From Alistipes montrealensis (GTDB taxonomy: Bacteria > Bacteroidota > Bacteroidia > Bacteroidales > Rikenellaceae): 64,000 nt of DNA. The stretch lies in NCBI RefSeq assembly GCF_018362775.1, contig NZ_JAGYXY010000005.1, positions 164,757-228,756 on the forward strand, read 5' to 3'. The translations under genes were made by a program, and so were the position numbers. Below the pieces are notes generated by a model that made no database searches, had not been told where the DNA came from, and was given only the letters and a program-made list of their open reading frames with translations. Positions 47,480 through 57,000 of the stretch are shown here, piece after piece (positions within the stretch are counted from its first letter, which is position 1; every line of letters starts with the position of its first letter).

Positions 47480-48661
47480 ATGAGTTTCGAAAACCAGATC
47501 AAAGAGATCCTCAAAGCCCGCCTCGAAGGGACAGCGACCGAAGAGGAACTGGCGATCCTCCGGGAGTGGCTCGAGCGTTCGCCGCAGAACCGCGAACTGC
47601 TGGACCTGCTGGAAGAATCGACGGACAGCCTTCCGTTACTGGGCCGCATCTACGGCTACGACGAGCAGCGCGTATGGGGCAATATCCGCAAAGCGGCCCG
47701 CAAACGCCGGATGCAGGCGCTGGCCGGCACTGTCCGGAAATACGCAGCGGCGGCAGCAGCGCTGGCCCTGCTGGCCGGAGGCAGTTGGTGGGCGCTCGAC
47801 CGCCGTGCCGGACAGCTCGCACAACAGGCCTACATCGAGCAGGTGGTCCCCGGAGTACGGGGCGCCGTGCTGACCCTCTCGTCGGGCGAGAATGTAGCGC
47901 TCGAAGAGGGCGGCCAGCGGATGCTGGTCGAACAGGACGGCACGCGCATCGAAATCGGCGGCGACGAGCTCGCCTACCACAAGGAGGAAGCCGAAGAGGA
48001 GATCGCAATGACAAACACCGTCACCGTACCGCGCGGCAAAGAGTTCTCGCTCCGCCTCTCGGACGGCACACAGGTCTGGCTCAATTCGGAATCGAGCCTC
48101 GTCTTCCCGGTCCGCTTCGGCGACGGTCCGCGCGAGGTGACCGTCACGGGCGAAGCCTATTTCGACGTGGCGCACGACGCGGCACGGCAATTCGTGGTAC
48201 ATGCCGACACGGTCAGCGTAAGCGTTTACGGCACGGCATTCAACCTCTCGGCCTATGCCGACGAAGGCGTGATCGAAACGACGCTCGTGCGGGGCAGCGT
48301 CGAGGTCCGGAGCGGCCGCCGGCATGCGATGCTCGAACCAGGGCAACAGGCCCGCGTAGGACGTGAAGGCGCCGTCTTCGACGTGCGTCCGGTCGCCGCC
48401 GAGGATTATGCGGCCTGGACCCGGGGACTTTTCACCTTCAACGAAGAACCGCTCGCCTCGATCTGCCGCAAACTCTCGCGCTGGTATGGCGTCGAGATCG
48501 TTCCGCAGGGCGCCGAGGCCGGGCAGATGCGCTACACGGGCATCGTGAAACGCTACGAAACCTTTGCCGAAATGGCCCGCCTGCTGGAACGGACCAACCA
48601 GATACGCGCGGAGGTCCGGGACGAAAAGATCGTACTTTGCATCGACCGTGACGACAGTTGA
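47480..48661 (+). CDS. FecR family anti-sigma factor (locus 2)
   Basis: 393 residues from MSFENQIKEILKARLEGTAT. N-terminal helices ending in EEELAILREWLERSPQNREL, one membrane helix (residues about 87-105, YAAAAAALALLAGGSWWAL), periplasmic FecR domain (TVTVPRGKEFSLRLSDGTQV; WLNSESSLVFPVRF; VTGEAYFDVAHDAARQFVVH; YGTAFNLSAYADEGVIETTL) and a DUF4974-like end (FTFNEEPLASICRKLSRWYG). Longer than the other two FecR proteins here because of an insertion before the FecR domain. susC begins 62 bases later, with a 7-bp GC hairpin (48679-48696) in between. Confidence 0.92.
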   Translation: MSFENQIKEILKARLEGTATEEELAILREWLERSPQNRELLDLLEESTDSLPLLGRIYGYDEQRVWGNIRKAARKRRMQALAGTVRKYAAAAAALALLAGGSWWALDRRAGQLAQQAYIEQVVPGVRGAVLTLSSGENVALEEGGQRMLVEQDGTRIEIGGDELAYHKEEAEEEIAMTNTVTVPRGKEFSLRLSDGTQVWLNSESSLVFPVRFGDGPREVTVTGEAYFDVAHDAARQFVVHADTVSVSVYGTAFNLSAYADEGVIETTLVRGSVEVRSGRRHAMLEPGQQARVGREGAVFDVRPVAAEDYAAWTRGLFTFNEEPLASICRKLSRWYGVEIVPQGAEAGQMRYTGIVKRYETFAEMARLLERTNQIRAEVRDEKIVLCIDRDDS

Positions 48662-48723
48662 TGCCGGTTAGTCAGGGAGCCGCCCGACGGGGCGGCAATT
48701 ATGTCACTTAAAACAATGCTACT

Positions 48724-51700
48724 ATGAGGAAACTTTACCTATCAGTATCACACCGGAAACCGTGGCTGATCATGTGCGCGTGGTTGCTGGCGATCTCCGT
48801 CTGGGGTATCCCCGGGCAGGCGGCCGCAGCCGACGCTTTGCAGCAACGCAGGGAGCGCATCTCCGTATCGTTCCGCAATGCATCGCTGACCGAGGTTATC
48901 CGGCAGATCAAACAACAGACGGGATATTACATCCTTTATAATAGCGATGTCGTGCAGGAGGTCAAAGGCATCTCTTTCAGCAAGGCCAACGCACCGGTAA
49001 GCGAAGTGCTCGACGAAGCGCTGCGCGGCACGCGGCTCGAATATTCGATCGACGACGATACCATCGTAATCCGCCCCCGGAGCGGGGGGGGGAATGACCC
49101 TGCTCCCCGGAAAGTTCCGGACAAGGTCGTCAGCGGACGCGTGACCGACACGGCGGGCGCACCGCTCGTCGGCGTGAACATCCTGATCCAGGGGACCAGC
49201 ACGGGCGTCGTTTCGGGCTCCGACGGCGGATTTTCGATCCGGATGCCCGAAGGACGCGACAACCTGATCTTCTCCTACATCGGCTACATATCGCAGACGC
49301 TCCCTTCGGCACAGGCCAAACTGGTCAAACTCGTGCAGGACGAACAGGAGATCGAAAACGTCGTGGTGACCGGTATCTTCACGCGCAAGAAGGAGAGCTA
49401 CACGGGTTCGGCCACGACCATCACGTCGAGCCAGTTGGCCCGTGCAAGCAACCGCAATGTGTTCGAGAGCCTGAAAAACATCGAACCGTCGCTCTACATC
49501 CTGGACAACACGCTGATGGGTTCCGATCCCAACACGCTGCCCGACATGCAGTTGCGAGGCATCACCACATTCCCGTCGGAATCGACGACGGGCGTGAACA
49601 TCAAGGGCAACTACCAGAACCGGCCCAACCAGCCGCTGTTCATCCTCGACGGCTTCGAGACCACGGCCGAAAAGGTGATGGACATGGACATGACCCGCAT
49701 CGAAAGCATCACCATCCTCAAGGACGCCGCGGCCAAGGCGCTCTACGGTTCGAAGGCCGCCAACGGCGTCATCGTCATCGAAACCAAGCGCCTCGCCGGC
49801 AACCAGGAACTGGTGACCTACACCGGAAGCATCGAACTGTCGATGCCCGACCTGTCGAGCTACAACCTCTGCAACGCCTGGGAGAAACTCGAAGCCGAAC
49901 GCATCGAAGGCGTCTTCACCTCGACGAACCCCAATACGCAGGTCGACCTCACGAAACGTTACAACGACCTGAAAGCACAGGTACTCGGCGGACTGGACAC
50001 CTACTGGCTTGCAAAACCCCTGCGCACGGGCGTCGGCCACAAACACACCCTTTCGCTCGAACTGGGCGACAGCCGCAAGTTGCGGGCGATGGTGGACTTC
50101 TCGTACAACAACGTGGCAGGCGTGATGAAGGGTTCGGAACGCACGGTGATCTCGGGCGACGTGAACCTCTCGTACCGCAAGAAGGATTTCCTGTTCCGCA
50201 ACATCCTGAGCGTAAGCAACACCAAGAGTGAGAATTCACCGTGGGGCGATTTCGAAAGCTATGCGCTGATGAATCCCTACTGGAGTGCCATCGACCCCCA
50301 GACGGGCCAGACCGCACGCTGGGCCTACGACAAAGTCGCCAACCCGATGTACGACGCCACGCTCGGCACGCTCGACAAGGAGACCTACACCAGCGTAACG
50401 GACAACTTCTACGCCGAATGGCAGGCCACCGAGGCGCTGAAACTCACCGCCCGCTTCGGCATCGCGGTGAAACGCAGCGACGCCGACGAATTCTATCCCG
50501 CCAAGCACTCGAAATTTGCCGGCGCGACCTACGAAAGCACGAGCATGCAGATGCGCAAAGGTTCCTACCAGCTCGACAACGGCAAAAGCAGCGACATTTC
50601 GGGCGAAATCTATGCCAACTACGCCAAACAATGGGGCAAACATTTCCTTTACGTCAACGCCGGCGGCAAGATCGCCGAGAATACGTACAGCGCCTACCAG
50701 CACTACGCCGAAGGCTTCCCCAACAGCCAGACGGCCGACATTACGTTCGCCCGGCAATACGCCCAGGACAAAAAACCGGTCGGCGTCTCATCGATCGTCC
50801 GCGAAATCAGCTTCCTGGGAACGGCGTCGTACAGCTACGACGACCGCTACAACGTCGACCTCACCTTCCGCGAAAGCGCCTCGTCGCTCTACGGCGCGGA
50901 CAACCGCTGGTCGTCGGCATGGAGCGCCGGCGTGGCATGGAACCTCCACAACGAACCTTTCCTGCGCAACCAGGACCTTCTCAAGGAGTTTAAAATCCGC
51001 GCCTCGGCCGGCCTGACGGGCAACCAGAACTACGACACCAACGAAGTGCTGGCCACCTACCTCTATTACACCGAGGCCTCCTACCACGGACAGACGGGCG
51101 CCTACCTCTCGAAAATGCCCAACCCCGCCCTCAAATGGGAGCAGCGCATGGATTACAACGTGGGCGCCGACATCATGATCCACCGCGCCACGATCGCCTT
51201 CGACTACTACAATTCGGTGACCGAGAACATGCTTACCAACGTGGCGATCCCCACCTCTTCGGGCTTCGACACCGTGAAGGACAACCTGGGCAAGGTCCGC
51301 AACCGCGGCATCGAGGCCAAGCTGAGCTACACGCTCTGGCAGGGCAAGCAGGGCTTCTTCAGCGTCTTCGGCTCGATCGCCTACAACAAGAACACCATCA
51401 TCAGCCTCTCGGAGAGCCTGAAGGCCTACAACGACAAGATGATGGCCCTGGCACAGGACAAGAGCAATTCGACGCCCGTGCTGATCTACCAGGACGGCAT
51501 GCCGATGAACGCCATCTGGGCCGTTCCGTCGCTGGGCATCGACCCCACGACGGGTATGGAAATCTACGTCAAGAAGGACGGCACGCTGACCTACGAATAC
51601 GACGCGCAGGACCAGGTAGTGGCCGGCATCAGCGATCCCAAATACCGCGGCAACTTCGGGTTTGCTGCCGAATACAAAGGATTCGGCCTCAGCGCTACCT

Positions 51701-52113
51701 GCACGTTCCTCGGCGGCGGACAGAAGTACAACACCACGCTGGTCAACAAGGTCGAGAACGTCGACATCCACTACAACGTCGACCGCCGCGTGCTCTACGG
51801 ACGCTGGCAGACCCCGGGCCAGAACGCCATGTTCAAGAAACTGGGCTCCTACACCGACGAAAACGGCGACCAGCACGACGAAAAGACCCGCGCCACGACC
51901 CGCTTCGTGCAGAACAACGACGAACTGACCTTCTCGTCGCTGAGCGTCTACTACGAATTCAACCCGCGGCTGATCAGCAAAATCCGCCTCAAACGGCTCA
52001 AGCTGGCGTTCTACATGAACAACATCGGCACGCTTTCGACGATCCGCCTCGAACGCGGTACGACCTATCCCTTTGCGCGGAGCATGTCGTTCCAGTTGAC
52101 CGGAACCTTTTAA
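48724..52113 (+). CDS. SusC/RagA TonB-dependent receptor with STN domain and G9 tract (locus 2)
   Basis: 1129 residues. Signal peptide to about residue 36 (AAAADA), STN domain about 44-117 (ISVSFRNASLTEVIRQIKQQ), a carboxypeptidase-like domain (VSGRVTDTAGAPLVGVNILI), plug (VVTGIFTRKKESYTGSATTI; PLFILDGFETTAEKVMDMDM; ALYGSKAANGVIVIETKRLA) and barrel ending in TGTF. Between STN and the next domain lie three GGG codons (residues 121-123), a run of nine G. A tenth G gives TGA two codons later; a loss gives TGA about 18 codons later. This protein is in frame here, so the receptor is on. Followed by susD after 18 bases. Confidence 0.93.
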   Translation: MRKLYLSVSHRKPWLIMCAWLLAISVWGIPGQAAAADALQQRRERISVSFRNASLTEVIRQIKQQTGYYILYNSDVVQEVKGISFSKANAPVSEVLDEALRGTRLEYSIDDDTIVIRPRSGGGNDPAPRKVPDKVVSGRVTDTAGAPLVGVNILIQGTSTGVVSGSDGGFSIRMPEGRDNLIFSYIGYISQTLPSAQAKLVKLVQDEQEIENVVVTGIFTRKKESYTGSATTITSSQLARASNRNVFESLKNIEPSLYILDNTLMGSDPNTLPDMQLRGITTFPSESTTGVNIKGNYQNRPNQPLFILDGFETTAEKVMDMDMTRIESITILKDAAAKALYGSKAANGVIVIETKRLAGNQELVTYTGSIELSMPDLSSYNLCNAWEKLEAERIEGVFTSTNPNTQVDLTKRYNDLKAQVLGGLDTYWLAKPLRTGVGHKHTLSLELGDSRKLRAMVDFSYNNVAGVMKGSERTVISGDVNLSYRKKDFLFRNILSVSNTKSENSPWGDFESYALMNPYWSAIDPQTGQTARWAYDKVANPMYDATLGTLDKETYTSVTDNFYAEWQATEALKLTARFGIAVKRSDADEFYPAKHSKFAGATYESTSMQMRKGSYQLDNGKSSDISGEIYANYAKQWGKHFLYVNAGGKIAENTYSAYQHYAEGFPNSQTADITFARQYAQDKKPVGVSSIVREISFLGTASYSYDDRYNVDLTFRESASSLYGADNRWSSAWSAGVAWNLHNEPFLRNQDLLKEFKIRASAGLTGNQNYDTNEVLATYLYYTEASYHGQTGAYLSKMPNPALKWEQRMDYNVGADIMIHRATIAFDYYNSVTENMLTNVAIPTSSGFDTVKDNLGKVRNRGIEAKLSYTLWQGKQGFFSVFGSIAYNKNTIISLSESLKAYNDKMMALAQDKSNSTPVLIYQDGMPMNAIWAVPSLGIDPTTGMEIYVKKDGTLTYEYDAQDQVVAGISDPKYRGNFGFAAEYKGFGLSATCTFLGGGQKYNTTLVNKVENVDIHYNVDRRVLYGRWQTPGQNAMFKKLGSYTDENGDQHDEKTRATTRFVQNNDELTFSSLSVYYEFNPRLISKIRLKRLKLAFYMNNIGTLSTIRLERGTTYPFARSMSFQLTGTF
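49084..49092 (+). repeat. G9 homopolymer in susC of locus 2
   Basis: AGC GGG GGG GGG AAT: exactly three glycine codons. The genes around use GGC and GGA for glycine almost always, so three GGG in a row stands out. Confidence 0.9.
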
Positions 52114-52131
52114 CACCAAATTTTCGAAGCC

Positions 52132-53670
52132 ATGAATAACAGCATAAAATACCTTCTCCTGTCCGCCGCCCTCGCAACCGTTTCGTGCGAAAAATGGCTC
52201 GACGTGACGCCTCCGTCGGAAATCCGAGCCGAGGACCACTACTCTTCGGCCGAAGGCTTCCAGCAGACGCTCGTCGGCTGCTACCTGGCCATGGGAGCCA
52301 CCGAACTCTACGGCGAAAACTTGACGTGGCACATGGTCGAAATGCTGGGCCGCCAGTACGACGCCCGAAAAAACTCGACGGCGGACGACTACGCCCTCGA
52401 CCGTTACAACTATACGGCCGACAAATCGGTAAAGGTGATCGAACCTGTCTGGGAAAAGGCCTACTCGGTAATCGCCAACGCCAACGAGGCCCTCGACTAT
52501 ATCGACCGCAAGAAGGACGAACTCGACTCGGTCAACTACCGCATCATCAAAGGCGAACTGCTCGCCGTCAGGGCCTATGTCCATTTCGACCTGATGCGCC
52601 TGTTCGGATGCAGCAACCTCGCCGGGCGCACCGACCTGGAGAGCCGTTATACGATTCCTTACGCCACGGTCGTCAGCAAGGACCCGGCGCCGCAGTTGAC
52701 CTATGCAGAGACGATCAACCGCATGATCGCCGACCTGACCGAGGCCGCCCGGCTGCTGGAGATCGACCCGATTCGGGCCAGATATCCCGACAATATCTAC
52801 GCAGAGGCCAATGTCGACAAATTCTACGACTTCCGCCACATGCACCTGAACTATTTCGCCGTCAAAGCGCTGTTGGCGCGCATCTGCCTGTGGGAAGGCA
52901 GCGCGGAGAACAAGCGCACCGCGCTGCAGGCCGCCCTCGAAGTGATCAAGGACCCGGCGGCAGTCTTCCTCGCCAGCGGACTGCAACTGCGCACGTTCAC
53001 CGATGCGGCAAAGGCCCCCACGACCGAAATGTGTTTCCCGAGCGAGCACATCTTCGCACTCGACGTGACAGACCTGTCCAAGAAGATCGCAACCAATCTC
53101 AACCGCGAATACTCCGCCGAAGACCGCCAGTACCGCACGCTGTGCATCAGCAATTCGATCGCCGACAACCTCTTCGAGATCAAGGGCGACGGAGTCTCCG
53201 ACTGCCGTTACAAGCAGCTCTACCACAACGTGGATTATTGGCCCGAGGGAACCAAGACTCCCTCGAAACTCTACCAGCAGACCTCGACGGGCGCCGAATA
53301 CAGCTACAAGAACCTGATGCCGCTGATCCGCCTGCCGGAGATGTATTACATCGCCGCGGAGTGTTACATCACCGGCCCGGACAAGGACCTGGGCGAAGCG
53401 CGCCGCCTGCTGCAGGCCGTACGCACGGCCCGCGCGGTTTACAACGAACTGGATGAAAACCTCGACGCAGAGGGCCTGATGGCCGCACTCGAAAAAGAGT
53501 ACCGCAAAGAGTTCATCTGCGAGGGCGTGGTCTTCTATTTCTACAAGCGGCTGGGCTACGAGAAACTGCCCCGCCAGAGCGACGTGATGAGCGGCACGGC
53601 CGTCGTCGGCGACGCGGTCTACATGCTACCCTATCCCGATTTCGAGAAACAGTCGGGACGCGTACAGTAA
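52132..53670 (+). CDS. SusD/RagB family lipoprotein (locus 2)
   Basis: 512 residues, lipobox TVSC (Cys 19). Opening KWLDVTPPSEIRAEDHYSSA and GCYLAMG, helix GELLAVRAYVHFDLMRLFGC (the RA-Y-x-HFDLxRLFG helix of SusD), C-terminal PLIRLPEMYYIAAECYI, EKEYRKEFICEGVVFYFYKR and YMLPYPDFEKQSGRVQ. Partner and lid of the SusC encoded upstream. Confidence 0.93.
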   Translation: MNNSIKYLLLSAALATVSCEKWLDVTPPSEIRAEDHYSSAEGFQQTLVGCYLAMGATELYGENLTWHMVEMLGRQYDARKNSTADDYALDRYNYTADKSVKVIEPVWEKAYSVIANANEALDYIDRKKDELDSVNYRIIKGELLAVRAYVHFDLMRLFGCSNLAGRTDLESRYTIPYATVVSKDPAPQLTYAETINRMIADLTEAARLLEIDPIRARYPDNIYAEANVDKFYDFRHMHLNYFAVKALLARICLWEGSAENKRTALQAALEVIKDPAAVFLASGLQLRTFTDAAKAPTTEMCFPSEHIFALDVTDLSKKIATNLNREYSAEDRQYRTLCISNSIADNLFEIKGDGVSDCRYKQLYHNVDYWPEGTKTPSKLYQQTSTGAEYSYKNLMPLIRLPEMYYIAAECYITGPDKDLGEARRLLQAVRTARAVYNELDENLDAEGLMAALEKEYRKEFICEGVVFYFYKRLGYEKLPRQSDVMSGTAVVGDAVYMLPYPDFEKQSGRVQ

Positions 53671-53695
53671 GTCGAACGATTAATTGTTGAGAAGA

Positions 53696-54493
53696 ATGAA
53701 AAAACTGATCTATATCCTGCTGGCCGCAGCGACAATAGCCGGCTGCGAAAAGGACGACCCCAAGCGCTACGACATGTCGCAGGGACGGGTTTGTTTCCCG
53801 GGGGCCGCGCCTAACGAAACGACCGAATATCCCGGATACTCGAAAACCGACAGCACGTTCTACGCCTCGATAACCTTCAAACAGCAGCCCGAAGGAGCCA
53901 CCAAAGCGGTGATCGAGGTTCCGGTGAAACTCATCGGCTCCGCCACCGGCTCCGACCGGCAGATCGGAGTCCGCATCCTCGACGAGGGAACCACGGCGCA
54001 GCCCGGGCAATACAGCCTCCTCGGTGCGACGATCCCGGCTGGGGAGACTTACGGCGCCATCCGCATCGAAGTCGAGAAATCGGACGAACTCGACACGCAG
54101 CAGCGCGTGCTGATGCTCCGCCTGACCGATTCGCCCGACCTCCTGGTAGGACTGCACAACTACCTGAAGGCCAACATCTCGTGGCACAACATGCTGCCGC
54201 GCCCGGTCACGAACAAGCAATGGTCGACCTACAACGCCTTTATCAATTCGGAACTCACCTCCGCCAGCACGTCGCCCGACACATACAGCCAGGCGGGACA
54301 CCAGTTGCTGATGGACATTTTCGGCTGGGAGGTTCTGCCCGACTGGGGAACCGATTACAGCTACTACATCGACGCATGGCGCGCCAAGGCGCAAGCCTGG
54401 TACGACGAATGGAAGGCCGCCAACCCCGGCCAGAAACGCGTCCACGAATCGGGTTCCATGAAGGGCCAGGAAGTAACGATCCGCACCAAGTAA
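53696..54493 (+). CDS. DUF4843-like lipoprotein (locus 2)
   Basis: 265 residues from MKKLIYILLAAATIAGC (lipobox Cys 17) followed by EKDD, an acidic surface-export signal. Beta-rich N-terminal half (VCFPGAAPNETTEYPGYSKT; YASITFKQQPEGATKAVIEV) and a helical C-terminal half. The pattern and its place after SusD match DUF4843 proteins, which accompany SusC/SusD pairs and are thought to be extra surface ligand-binding proteins. No enzymatic motif seen. Confidence 0.7.
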   Translation: MKKLIYILLAAATIAGCEKDDPKRYDMSQGRVCFPGAAPNETTEYPGYSKTDSTFYASITFKQQPEGATKAVIEVPVKLIGSATGSDRQIGVRILDEGTTAQPGQYSLLGATIPAGETYGAIRIEVEKSDELDTQQRVLMLRLTDSPDLLVGLHNYLKANISWHNMLPRPVTNKQWSTYNAFINSELTSASTSPDTYSQAGHQLLMDIFGWEVLPDWGTDYSYYIDAWRAKAQAWYDEWKAANPGQKRVHESGSMKGQEVTIRTK

Positions 54494-54506
54494 ACAACCA
54501 GCGATT

Positions 54507-56093
54507 ATGAGAAAATACAGCTTATATCTGTTGCTGGCGGGCTGGAGCCTGCTCGCCGCATCGTGTTACGAAGACAAAAGCACGTTGCAGACCGTCGAAA
54601 TTCCACCCGTCGAAATCGAGGTTCCGGCGTCCATCGCCTCACAACTCTCGGTGGTGCACAACTCCCGGCTCGATGTCGAGGGCATCCGCATTACGAAAAA
54701 CGGAAAGGAGAACCCCGAAGACCTCGCCTACGAATGGTCGGTAAGCAAGACCGAAAACGACTCGGAACTGATTTCGCTCGCCACGACGCAGGAGTTCCAC
54801 GAAGTGATCGACCTGCCGATCTCCTCGGCGGGCTACCTGTTCCTGCTGACGGTCACCGACACCACGAACGAACTCAAATACCAGTACCGCTGGAAACTGT
54901 TCGTAACGGCCCAGTACAACGAAGGGCTCGTGGTAGCCTACACCAAGGACGGAACCACCTCCGACCTGGCACTGGTCATGCACCGACAGTTGACCGAAAC
55001 CTATGCAGGCCCCGGGCAGGGCACAATCGAAAAGGACCTGATCGACGGACACAACGGCAGTCCGTTCGCATCGCCGGTCACTCATTTGCTCTACACTTAC
55101 GACAAAACCAGCAAGCGTAACATGCTGTGGGTGTCGACCCCCGACGACCTGATGCGCGTGGAGACCGAGTACTACGAAATCCTGGGGCACAAGGAGGAGG
55201 CATTCGTCTACCTGCCGGGGACGCTACATGTCGAAGCGCTGCTGAATACCTATCAATGCACGATGATCGTCAACGACGGAGATATTTACGAAACGCTGCT
55301 CAGCCGCGACCGGATTTCGATGCCCGTCAACGGAACCGAGGAGATGACCGTCGACAACAACGTCGTTTCGGCCCACTCGGCCCCGGCAAGCACCCGGCGC
55401 CCGAGCACGATCTTCTACGACAAGGTGCGGGGTAAGTTCTGCTACGGATACAACCAGTCGTTCTACTCCTGCAGCAGTGTGCCGTCGGGCGCCTTCGATC
55501 CGGGCAACGCTCCCGGACTGCACAGCATCGCAGGCGGCATCAGCGTCGACAACGCCACGCACACCCTGCTGATGCAGAAGGCAGACGGCAACTACGCGCT
55601 CTACACCTTCGGCAACTACTCGGCTTCGGCCGGCGCTCCCACCGCCAAGCTGATCTACGAAATCCCCGCCGAGGCAAACAGCGTCCTGGGCGAGGCCGTG
55701 TCGGTTTTCTTCTCGCGGTTCGATCCGGTTCTCTACATCGCCACCCGCAGCGGCATCTACAAGACAGTCTTCACGGCGGGCAGCGTCGTTTTCGATCCGA
55801 CACCCGTCTTCACCGCTCCGGCAGGCGAGCACATCACCCTGGCGCGCCTCTACGTGCAGGGATACTACGCCATGGAGAATTACGACGGTTCGGCGTCCTA
55901 CCCGAGCAACGCCTCGCTGGCGTGGAGCAGCCGCGCCGTGGTGGTCGTCACCTCGAAGGACGACATGAACGACAAGCTGCACGTCGTACCGCAGATCAAC
56001 TTCGGCAGCGGCCAGCTCGACCAGCCGAACGCCCTGGTGTTCGACGGGTTCGGCAAAATCCTCGATTACACCGTCGCAGGGCTTTACAAGTAG
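54507..56093 (+). CDS. PKD-like family lipoprotein (locus 2)
   Basis: 528 residues, lipobox LAASC (Cys 20). N-terminal PKD-like beta domain (about 30-135, EDLAYEWSVSKTENDSELIS; YLFLLTVTDTTNELKYQYRW) followed by a propeller-like C-terminal part (NEGLVVAYTKDGTTSDLALV; NYALYTFGNYSASAGAPTAK; VLYIATRSGIYKTVF). This family regularly follows SusD and DUF4843 genes and probably completes the surface ligand-binding set. It ends the operon at a strong terminator. The locus has no glycoside hydrolase or peptidase gene in view. Confidence 0.72.
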   Translation: MRKYSLYLLLAGWSLLAASCYEDKSTLQTVEIPPVEIEVPASIASQLSVVHNSRLDVEGIRITKNGKENPEDLAYEWSVSKTENDSELISLATTQEFHEVIDLPISSAGYLFLLTVTDTTNELKYQYRWKLFVTAQYNEGLVVAYTKDGTTSDLALVMHRQLTETYAGPGQGTIEKDLIDGHNGSPFASPVTHLLYTYDKTSKRNMLWVSTPDDLMRVETEYYEILGHKEEAFVYLPGTLHVEALLNTYQCTMIVNDGDIYETLLSRDRISMPVNGTEEMTVDNNVVSAHSAPASTRRPSTIFYDKVRGKFCYGYNQSFYSCSSVPSGAFDPGNAPGLHSIAGGISVDNATHTLLMQKADGNYALYTFGNYSASAGAPTAKLIYEIPAEANSVLGEAVSVFFSRFDPVLYIATRSGIYKTVFTAGSVVFDPTPVFTAPAGEHITLARLYVQGYYAMENYDGSASYPSNASLAWSSRAVVVVTSKDDMNDKLHVVPQINFGSGQLDQPNALVFDGFGKILDYTVAGLYK

Positions 56094-56118
56094 CCCGGCC
56101 GTTCTCCGAGACGGAAAC

Positions 56119-56158
56119 GCCGCAGATGCTTTTCATGGGGCATCTGCGGCATTTTTTT
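56119..56158 (+). terminator. Terminator of locus 2 (copy A of a repeated hairpin)
   Basis: GCCGCAGATGC (56119-56129) and GCATCTGCGGC (56140-56150) with a ten-base loop, then seven T. A nearly identical hairpin with the same flanks ends locus 3 at 63687-63726. Confidence 0.92.
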
Positions 56159-56235
56159 CATTTTTTGTTATATTTGCCATTACATTTCGGCCGGAAGGCT
56201 GCCCAAACCGCAAAAAAAAGAAAACGCCCCGAAAG

Positions 56236-56826
56236 ATGCACGGCAAATCCATACGGTCCGATTTCGAAAAACTGTATATCGACTACCAGCCCCGGCTGCT
56301 GGCCTATGCCCGGCGTTTCATCAACGACCCCGCCGAAGCGCAGGACCTGGTACACGATTGCTTTGCGACCCTTTGGGACCGGCATGCGTCGCTCGACGCC
56401 CGGGAGGCTTCGATGATGCTGTTCGTCATGACCCGCAACCGGTGTCTCAACTACCTCAAGCACAAAAGCATCGTCAACAAATACATGCTCAGCTACCTGG
56501 CCAGGGCCAAAGCGGGGGAAGAGCGCCTCTACAACTACGACTTCTCCTTCAGCGAGAACGAACACCCCTATCTGTATCAGGAACTGGAACAGCAGATACA
56601 GCGCATCATGGGGTCGCTGCCCGAGCGCTGCCGCGAAGTGTTTATTCTCAGTCGTTTCCAGGGACTGAAAAACCGCGAAATCGCCGAACGGCTCCACATC
56701 TCGCTCAATACGGTCGAACGGCATATTCAGCGGGCCCTGCGAATCTTCGCCGAAGCCCTCGAACACGAAAAATCGATCTACCTCCAGATTCTGATCCTCG
56801 CCTGGCTGACCGGCCCGAACTGCTGA
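56236..56826 (+). CDS. ECF RNA polymerase sigma factor (locus 3)
   Basis: 196 residues. Region 2: YARRFINDPAEAQDLVHDCF, ATLWDRH; region 4: LPERCREVFILSRFQGLKNR, EIAERLHISLNTVERHIQRA. Gut Bacteroidales use such sigma factors to express SusC/SusD operons after the FecR partner is released. A TATATTTG box lies at 56169-56176 without a clear -33. A terminator-like hairpin and a G9 tract lie between this gene and fecR. Confidence 0.9.
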   Translation: MHGKSIRSDFEKLYIDYQPRLLAYARRFINDPAEAQDLVHDCFATLWDRHASLDAREASMMLFVMTRNRCLNYLKHKSIVNKYMLSYLARAKAGEERLYNYDFSFSENEHPYLYQELEQQIQRIMGSLPERCREVFILSRFQGLKNREIAERLHISLNTVERHIQRALRIFAEALEHEKSIYLQILILAWLTGPNC

Positions 56827-56829
56827 GTC

Positions 56830-56881
56830 CGCCGGCAAAATCCAGCCGCCCGCCGCCTGACATCCAGTCCGGCGTTTTTTT
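56830..56881 (+). terminator. Terminator-like hairpin between sigma gene and fecR of locus 3
   Basis: CGCCGG (56830-56835) pairs with CCGGCG (56869-56874) across a 33-base loop, followed by seven T. The stem sequence equals that at 47381-47402 in locus 2. The large loop makes it weaker. Confidence 0.5.
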
Positions 56882-56940
56882 CGTCCTCAGACCGGCGTAA
56901 AACAGCTTTTTCTCACAGAAAATCTCATTTTTCCGGAACA

Positions 56941-56949
56941 GGGGGGGGG
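56941..56949 (+). repeat. G9 homopolymer between sigma gene and fecR of locus 3
   Basis: Nine G, 51 bases before the chosen fecR start. It is not in the fecR frame (a TAA lies at 56974-56976 upstream of the first ATG), so a length change would alter promoter spacing or leader structure rather than a protein. Confidence 0.85.
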
Positions 56950-57000
56950 TAAAATCCGCCTGAATTGTTGTATTAATGTATGCATACCCCAAACAGCCCT

